A DNA stretch of 64,000 nucleotides, taken from assembly GCF_012395815.1 (NCBI RefSeq), contig NZ_JAAZQQ010000001.1, positions 558,001 through 622,000 on the forward strand, read 5' to 3'. The translations under genes were made by a program, and so were the position numbers. Below the pieces are notes generated by a model. The model was not told the DNA's origin. It was given only the letters and a program-made list of their open reading frames with translations, and did no database searches. Of the stretch, positions 59,087-64,000 are shown piece by piece; the first letter of the stretch is position 1; each line of letters begins with the position of its first letter. The DNA comes from Roseicyclus persicicus. GTDB lineage: Bacteria; Pseudomonadota; Alphaproteobacteria; Rhodobacterales; Rhodobacteraceae.

Positions 59087-60333
59087 CAGAGGCCCGCCTG
59101 CGCCGCGATGGCGTCCATCTCGGCGGCGGCGCGGGCGCGCAGCCCGGCGACCCGCGCCGACAGGTCGGCCGCGCGGGCGGCCCGGGCGCCGTAGGAGGCC
59201 ACGGCGCGGGCGGCGAGCGCGGCGGCGTCGAGGCGGCGGAGGTCGGCCACGTCCGCGGCGATCCCGCATTCGGCAAACACGCCCTCGGCCTTGTCGGAAT
59301 AGCCCAGGCCCAGCGTCGGCGTGCCCGAGGAGAAGGCGCCGATGGTGGCGTGCATCCGGGCGCCCGCGAACCAGTCGAGGCGCGACAGCACCCACTTCAG
59401 CTCGGTCGCGGGGAGCGGGGCGTCGAGCACCCGCACGCGCCCCTCGGCCCGCGAACCAAGGCGCAGCTTCAGCGCCCGGGCGGCGTCGAGGTCGCTTTCG
59501 GGGTCGCCGTCGGGGCGGTGGACATGCGGCACCAGCAGCAGCCGCAGGCCCGGGTCGGCGTCGAGGAGCGCGGTGGCCAGCGCCTCGATCTGGGCGTCGT
59601 GGCGGTCGGCGAGGCCGAAGGCGCGGCGCGCGCCGGCGGCGTCGTTGCACAGCAGCCCCGACACGTTCAGCCCCGCCAGCGGAAAGCCGCGGTCGGGGGC
59701 GAGCCAGGCCATGGTCTCGCGGTCAAGGCCCTCGGGCGCCTGCGCGGGCAGGGCCACGGCCACGTCGACGGCCAGGCGGTGGCGGGCGGGGTCGAAGCCG
59801 TCGCCAAGCGCCGCCTGCAGGAAGGCGAAGCTGCCGGCGTCGCGCACCCAGACGGCGGCGGCGCGGCGCAGGATGTCGACCGCCTCGGCCTCGTTCGCGG
59901 GGTCGCGGAACGGCCCCAGCTTCTGCGGCAGGAGGATCAGGGGCACGCCGGCGGCCAACGCCAGCCGCTTGGACAGCACCATGGCGCGGAACCGCCGGGG
60001 CCCGTAGAGGTCGGTGAAGCTGTCGCCGCCCGAGATGTCGAGCACGGCCCTGGAGCCTGCGACGACGCGGGCGGGCAGGGTGCCCGGCACGCCCAGCCGC
60101 AGCATCGCGTGGGTGGCGCGCAGGTTGTCGCCGCGCCACACCCGGCGGTGATGGGTCAGCCCCACGAGGTCCACCTGCGCGTCGCCCCAGTCGGCCCGGC
60201 GCAGGCCGCGGCCGTGGTCGGCGACGGCGAGGCGGCGGGCGCCGCGCTGCCAGAGCCCGGCGACGACGGAATGGCAGAGCGCGCTGACGCCCTGGTTGCC
60301 GGTGTCCGGCGCGGCATTGAGAAGGGTGATCAT
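59086..60333 (-). CDS. Polysaccharide pyruvyltransferase family protein
   Basis: A 415-residue CsaB/WcaK-type protein that would transfer pyruvate from PEP to a sugar of the polysaccharide. Motifs: NAAPDTGNQGVSALCHSV at the N-terminus, DISGGDSFTDLYGPRRF (about 99-115), LPQKLGPF, and the C-terminal GARMHATIGAFSSGTPTLGLGYSDK. It is the first gene of the exopolysaccharide operon, 168 bases from the response regulator gene. A palindrome at 60430-60447 lies in its promoter region. Confidence 0.88.
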   Translation of the reverse strand: MITLLNAAPDTGNQGVSALCHSVVAGLWQRGARRLAVADHGRGLRRADWGDAQVDLVGLTHHRRVWRGDNLRATHAMLRLGVPGTLPARVVAGSRAVLDISGGDSFTDLYGPRRFRAMVLSKRLALAAGVPLILLPQKLGPFRDPANEAEAVDILRRAAAVWVRDAGSFAFLQAALGDGFDPARHRLAVDVAVALPAQAPEGLDRETMAWLAPDRGFPLAGLNVSGLLCNDAAGARRAFGLADRHDAQIEALATALLDADPGLRLLLVPHVHRPDGDPESDLDAARALKLRLGSRAEGRVRVLDAPLPATELKWVLSRLDWFAGARMHATIGAFSSGTPTLGLGYSDKAEGVFAECGIAADVADLRRLDAAALAARAVASYGARAARAADLSARVAGLRARAAAEMDAIAAQAGL

Positions 60334-60429
60334 CGGAAAGCCTCGTTTGGTCGCGGCGAGACATAACCGGTTGCGATCCCCGGGTCTTTTGCGCAGGGGG
60401 CGAGGTCGGCCATCGGTCGGACAGGTGCA

Positions 60430-60447
60430 CCTACCCGATCGGATAGG
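60430..60447. promoter_or_regulatory. 18-bp near-palindrome upstream of the exopolysaccharide operon, candidate operator
   Basis: CCTACCC-GATC-GGATAGG has one mismatch per arm (16 of 18 positions symmetric), about 97 bases upstream of the pyruvyltransferase ATG. The dyad has the size expected of LuxR-type sites, and a LuxR-type response regulator is encoded next door. A related inverted motif (CTATACC...GGATAG) lies at about 61316-61331 upstream of that regulator gene. Confidence 0.4.
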
Positions 60448-60460
60448 AGCAGGCGCCGGA

Positions 60461-60479
60461 CGCCCGGCGGGGCCGGGCG
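60461..60479 (-). terminator. G/C hairpin after the response regulator gene
   Basis: CGCCCGGC (60461-60468) and GCCGGGCG (60472-60479) form an 8-bp perfect stem with a GGG loop, 23 bases after the regulator stop. No T tract follows on the minus strand, so a Rho-dependent or processing role is as likely as intrinsic termination. Confidence 0.4.
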
Positions 60480-60501
60480 CTGCGCGGCCGGCGGCGCGGG
60501 G

Positions 60502-61104
60502 TCAGACGAGGTTGCGGTCGCGCGCGATCATCGCGGCGTGGGTGCGGTTCTTGGCGCCGAGCTTGCGGCTCAGCGTCTTGACATGCAGCTTCACGGTCGC
60601 CTCGTGGAGGTCGTAGTCGAGCGCGATTTCCTTGTTCGACTGCCCGCGGCAGATGCCGCGCAGCACGTCGGTCTCGCGCGGGGTGAGCAGCTCCGAGGCC
60701 GCCTCGGCCTTCTGCTGCACCAGCTGGAACGGCGCGTAGATCTCGCCCGCGGCCATGAAGCGCGCGGCGGTGACCATGGATTTCGACGCCAGCGTCTTGG
60801 GCACGAAGCCCGCGGCGCCGGCCTGCAGCACCTCTTCGGCGAGGGCGCGGGTGGTGGTGCCCGAGATGATCGCCACCGGCTTGTCGGCGTTGGCCGCCCG
60901 CATCTGCCGCAGCCCGTCGAGCCCGTTCATGCCGGGCATGTTGTAGTCGAGCAGCACGAGGTCGTAGGCGCCGTTCTCCTTCACCGCCAGCAGGGCCTCG
61001 GCCAGGGAGCCCGCGGTGGCCACATCGGCCGCGGCCTCGGCCTTGAGGAAGGCGGCGATGGTCTCCCGGACGAGGTCGTGATCGTCGGCGACAAGGATGC
61101 GCAT
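60502..61104 (-). CDS. LuxR/NarL-type response regulator
   Basis: A 200-residue two-component regulator: receiver domain (about 1-118) with acidic pair DDH at 7-9, phospho-acceptor Asp 53 in LLDYNMPG and the Lys of VPKTLAS; then the LuxR helix-turn-helix (about 138-196) with LTPRETDVLRGICRGQSNKEIA and HVKTLSRKLGAKNRT. The ATG at 61104 starts the conserved MRILVADDH. It diverges from the Moco-fold protein and hybrid kinase genes, which are its likely partners, and sits next to the exopolysaccharide operon promoter, a possible target. Confidence 0.93.
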   Translation of the reverse strand: MRILVADDHDLVRETIAAFLKAEAAADVATAGSLAEALLAVKENGAYDLVLLDYNMPGMNGLDGLRQMRAANADKPVAIISGTTTRALAEEVLQAGAAGFVPKTLASKSMVTAARFMAAGEIYAPFQLVQQKAEAASELLTPRETDVLRGICRGQSNKEIALDYDLHEATVKLHVKTLSRKLGAKNRTHAAMIARDRNLV

Positions 61105-61435
61105 CGGTGACTCCAGACTTGGCGGCCACAGGCCGGAACTTCGCCCCGCAGACCTACCGCCCGATTGCGGCAGGACCTTCACCCGATTGTGGCCTTGGCC
61201 GCGCGGACCCTCGCAACGGCCGCCGTGGTCGCGGCCACCCCGGGGTAGCCGCCGACCGGGCGCCTCGTCAATCGCCTCCGCGGCCGCCGCCGCCGGTCGT
61301 GCCGGCGCGGGCGCCCTATACCAAAGGATAGAACGCTCTCCCATTGCGCGGATGACGTGCGGGCGTGGCTGTGGCACCACACGCACACGCAGACATCAGG
61401 TGCACCATGGGATGGTGCCGTCGGGAGATTCGGGA
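61105..61435. other. 331-base divergent intergenic region
   Basis: Promoter space between the response regulator (minus) and the Moco-fold protein (plus). It contains G/C-rich inverted stretches around 61270-61315 and an A/T-richer patch with CTATACC...GGATAG (about 61316-61331), but no gene. GGGAG lies just before the ATG at 61436. No specific promoter could be fixed. Confidence 0.5.
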
Positions 61436-61945
61436 ATGTTCACGCGCCAGATTGTCAGGTCCATGGTCCTCGGGGCCGCCCTGTTCGCCGCCGGCGCCGC
61501 CGCCGCGCTCGAGCCCGCCGAGGGCGAGGTGCTGCTGACGGTGACGGGCGCCATCGCGCACACCAATGCCGACGGCGCGGCCCAGTTCGACCTGGCGCTG
61601 CTCGAGGGGTTCGAGACCGTGGCGATCGAGACCACGACGATCTGGACCGAGGGCGTGCAGGTCTTCGAGGGGGTGGAGCTGGCCGACCTGCTGGCCGCCG
61701 TGGGGGCCGAGGGCGCCACGCTGCGGGCGATCGCGCTGAACGACTACGCCGTGGACATCCCCGTGGCGGACGCCGTCGAGGGCGGCCCGATCATCGCCTT
61801 CCTGCGCAACGGCGAGACCATGAGCCTGCGCGAGAAGGGCCCGCTGTGGGTGATCTACCCGTTCGACAGCAACCCCGAGTACCAGACCGAGCAGATCTAC
61901 GCCCGCAGCATCTGGCAGCTTGACCGGATCGAGGTCCAGCCCTGA
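61436..61945 (+). CDS. Periplasmic Moco-binding-fold protein without cysteine
   Basis: A 169-residue exported protein with a signal peptide (MFTRQIVRSMVLGAALFAAG..., cut near AAALEP at about 25). The rest resembles a small oxidoreductase molybdopterin-binding domain: VTGAIAH, the VFEGVELADLLAAVG strand, LNDYAVDIPVAD and GPLWVIYPFDSNPEY. No Cys exists anywhere, so the Cys that binds molybdenum in the family is missing and a catalytic role is doubtful. It overlaps the kinase gene by four bases and may act as the periplasmic sensing partner of that kinase, which is my inference. Confidence 0.75.
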   Translation: MFTRQIVRSMVLGAALFAAGAAAALEPAEGEVLLTVTGAIAHTNADGAAQFDLALLEGFETVAIETTTIWTEGVQVFEGVELADLLAAVGAEGATLRAIALNDYAVDIPVADAVEGGPIIAFLRNGETMSLREKGPLWVIYPFDSNPEYQTEQIYARSIWQLDRIEVQP

Positions 61946-64000
61946 GCACGGTCCCCGACCAGAGCCGCCGCGGGCGGTCACGCCTGCGCGGCCGGGCGCT
62001 GCGCCGTGTCCTCGCCACGGCGGCGGCCACCGTGCTGATCGCGCTCGCGCTGGGCTACCTGGTGCAGATGGCGCAAGAGGTCCGGCGCGAGATCGACGCG
62101 CTGGCCACGGCGAATTCCGACAACACGCAATGGGCGCTGGCCCAGGCCGATGTCGACGTGCTGGCGCTGCAGGCCGCGATCGCCGCCGCCGGCGCCGCGC
62201 CTGACACGTCCCTGCGCGACGTGCGCAACCGCTTCGACATCCTTTTCAGCCGCGTCCGCATCCTGTCCACCAGCCCGCTCTATGCCCTGATGCGACAGGA
62301 TCCGGGCGTCGTGGCGGCGCTGGGGCGGATCGACGTCTTTCTGGCCGAGACCGTCCCGCTGATCGACGGGGACGACGCCGGGCTCCGCGCCGCGCTGCCG
62401 GCCCTGTCCGCGCGCACCGAGGCGATCCGGGCCGAGGTGCGCTACGTCACGCTCGAGGGCGTGGCGGCGCTGGCGCGCGAGTCGGACGTGCAGCGCACGG
62501 GCGTGGCCGCCACCCTGTCGCTGGTGTCGACCCTGACCGCCGCGCTGTTCTTCGTGATGATCGTGCTGCTGGCGTTGCTGGCGCATTTCGTGCGGCAGGA
62601 ACGGGCCCGCGCCCGCGCCGAGCGGCACACGCGGGCGCGCCTTGCGTCGATCATCGCCACCTCGCTCGACGCGGTGCTGGTGGTCGACGAGGACAGCCGC
62701 GTGATCGAGTTCAACGGCGCGGCCGAGCAGATCTTCGGCTACACCCGCGACGAGGCGCTGGGCGCCCGGATGGAGGACCTGATCGTCCCCGACCACCTGC
62801 GCATGGCGCACAAGGACGGCATGGCGCGCTACCTCGCCACCGGCCAGAAGCGCATGATCGGGCAGGGCCGGATCCAGCTCGAGGCGCGGCGCAAGTCGGG
62901 CGAGGTGTTCCCGATGGAGCTGTCGGTGTCCTCGGCCGAGACCCGCGGCGGCGAGATCTTCGTGTCCTTCGCCCGCGACATCTCGCGCCGCGTGGCGGCC
63001 GAGCGCGAGCTGATCCAGGCCCGCGACAAGGCCGTCGCCGGCGAGAAGGCCAAGGCCGACCTGATCGCGGTGATGAGCCATGAAATGCGCACGCCGCTGA
63101 ACGGGATGCTCGGCACGCTGGAACTGCTGGACACCGCCGGCCGCGACGCCCGCGAGGCCGAGTATCTCGACATCATCCGCGCCTCGGGCCGGCAGCTCCT
63201 GCACCATGTCGACACCGTGCTGGAGATCTCGCGCGCCGAGGCCGGCAAGATCGTGTTCGCGCAGGAGCCCTTCTCGCTGCCCGCCCTGCTGCGCGAGCTG
63301 GTCGAAAGCCAGCGCGTCGTCGCCGAGCATCGCGGCAACGCGCTGTCCCACCGGGTCGACATGCAGGGGCACGACCAGGTCGTCGGCGACCCCGCCCGCA
63401 TCCGCCAAGTCCTGCTGAACCTCGTCGGCAACGCGATCAAGTTCACCCGCAACGGGACCATCTGGGTCGAGGCCGAGCGCCTCGGCGGCAGCGACATGGT
63501 CGAGCTGCGGGTCGTCGACGACGGCATCGGCATCGACGCCGCCGACCAGGCCCGCGTGTTCGACGATTTCGTCACCCTCGACACCTCCTATACCCGCGCC
63601 GTCGGCGGCACCGGCCTCGGGCTCGCCATCGTCCGGCGCCTCGTCGTGGCGATGGGCGGCGAGGTGGGGCTGAAAAGCGAGAAGGGCGCGGGCAGCGTGT
63701 TCTGGGTCCGCCTGCCGCTGCCGTCGGTGACCCGCCTGGCCGCCGCGCTCCCGCCCGCCGTCCCCGGCCCGGCCGACGCGGCGCCCGTCCCCGGCCCGGT
63801 GCCGCCGATGAAGGTGCTGATCGTCGAGGACAACCGCATCAACCGCGTCGTCCTGCGCGACCTCCTGGAGCAGGACGGCCATCGCGTGGACGAGGCGCAT
63901 GACGGGCAGCAGGGGGTCGAGGCGGCGGCCCGCACCGCCTATGACATCGTGCTGATGGACATCTCGATGCCGGTGCTCGACGGGGTCGCGGCGACGCGCG
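61942..64000 (+). CDS. Hybrid sensor histidine kinase (PAS-HisKA-HATPase-REC), apparent CTG start, 3' end outside window
   Basis: Membrane sensor kinase. From the proposed CTG: a basic N-terminus, membrane helix 1 (about 28-45), a periplasmic helical sensor part, membrane helix 2 (about 192-218), PAS (about 230-345), HisKA with His 380 in MSHEMRTPLNG, HATPase with NLVGNAIKFT, DDGIGI and GGTGLGLAI, and a receiver domain from residue 623 with Asp 673, cut by the edge. No ATG, GTG or TTG occurs in frame between the upstream in-frame stop (61921) and codon 31, inside helix 1. CTG at 61942 has GAGG seven bases upstream and overlaps the preceding stop (CTGA). Confidence 0.85.
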   Translation, partial: MSTVPDQSRRGRSRLRGRALRRVLATAAATVLIALALGYLVQMAQEVRREIDALATANSDNTQWALAQADVDVLALQAAIAAAGAAPDTSLRDVRNRFDILFSRVRILSTSPLYALMRQDPGVVAALGRIDVFLAETVPLIDGDDAGLRAALPALSARTEAIRAEVRYVTLEGVAALARESDVQRTGVAATLSLVSTLTAALFFVMIVLLALLAHFVRQERARARAERHTRARLASIIATSLDAVLVVDEDSRVIEFNGAAEQIFGYTRDEALGARMEDLIVPDHLRMAHKDGMARYLATGQKRMIGQGRIQLEARRKSGEVFPMELSVSSAETRGGEIFVSFARDISRRVAAERELIQARDKAVAGEKAKADLIAVMSHEMRTPLNGMLGTLELLDTAGRDAREAEYLDIIRASGRQLLHHVDTVLEISRAEAGKIVFAQEPFSLPALLRELVESQRVVAEHRGNALSHRVDMQGHDQVVGDPARIRQVLLNLVGNAIKFTRNGTIWVEAERLGGSDMVELRVVDDGIGIDAADQARVFDDFVTLDTSYTRAVGGTGLGLAIVRRLVVAMGGEVGLKSEKGAGSVFWVRLPLPSVTRLAAALPPAVPGPADAAPVPGPVPPMKVLIVEDNRINRVVLRDLLEQDGHRVDEAHDGQQGVEAAARTAYDIVLMDISMPVLDGVAATR

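Overview
The window reads as a chromosomal segment of a high-G+C alphaproteobacterium, most likely a member of the Rhodobacteraceae. This rests on gene content (an intact beta-hydroxyaspartate cycle operon, single-chain pntA with pntB, DUF1178 and DUF3422 genes, fused puuE-uraD), strong G/C bias at third codon positions, and tightly packed operons with ATGA or TGATG overlaps. The genus cannot be named from the sequence alone. No rRNA, tRNA, CRISPR array or intact insertion sequence was seen.

Layout. 1-5641: the 5' part of a dipeptide/oligopeptide ABC ATPase gene, divergent from argE and three tandem paralogous M20D amidohydrolases (peptide or N-acyl amino acid use). 5747-19842: housekeeping and stress genes: a four-domain envelope protein, moaA, an acyl-CoA synthetase, DUF3422, an SDR dehydrogenase, pntAB, a BLUF photosensor with a possible AUU start, hemP, an AcuC-type deacetylase, a periplasmic glutathione peroxidase, NUDIX and DUF1178. 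19839-32077: a minus-strand glycan locus with two paralogous family-2 glycosyltransferases (one fused to a methyltransferase-like domain), a methyltransferase, two more glycosyltransferases, two unknown proteins and a sulfatase ending in RTX repeats. A lower-G+C island (about 23.8-25.58 kb) carrying one ApeA-like HEPN gene, a possible phage-defence gene, interrupts it. 32198-36166: two transporter-like membrane proteins and a fatty acyl-CoA ligase.

36295-45380 is a glyoxylate-centred metabolic island. uraH, puuE-uraD and allA carry out late purine degradation, and AllA releases glyoxylate. They converge on bhcDCBA, the complete beta-hydroxyaspartate cycle, which turns two glyoxylate into oxaloacetate. 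bhcR (IclR family) diverges from bhcA across a 172-bp A/T-rich promoter region with repeated 15-bp palindromes. A tartrate/D-malate dehydrogenase gene follows bhcR.

45397-60333 is a minus-strand exopolysaccharide operon of the Wzx/Wzy type: pyruvyltransferase, flippase, FrhB-like iron-sulfur protein, acyltransferase, polymerase, four glycosyltransferase steps (one of them an Alg14/Alg13-like pair), a chain-length protein with a degenerate ATPase and the priming sugar transferase, followed by a choice-of-anchor-L/RTX protein. A 35-base GA microsatellite lies just upstream of the priming transferase. 60502-64000 holds a LuxR-type response regulator divergent from a Cys-less Moco-fold periplasmic protein and a hybrid histidine kinase that runs off the right edge and seems to start at CTG. 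Function calls are from reading motifs; no database search was run.
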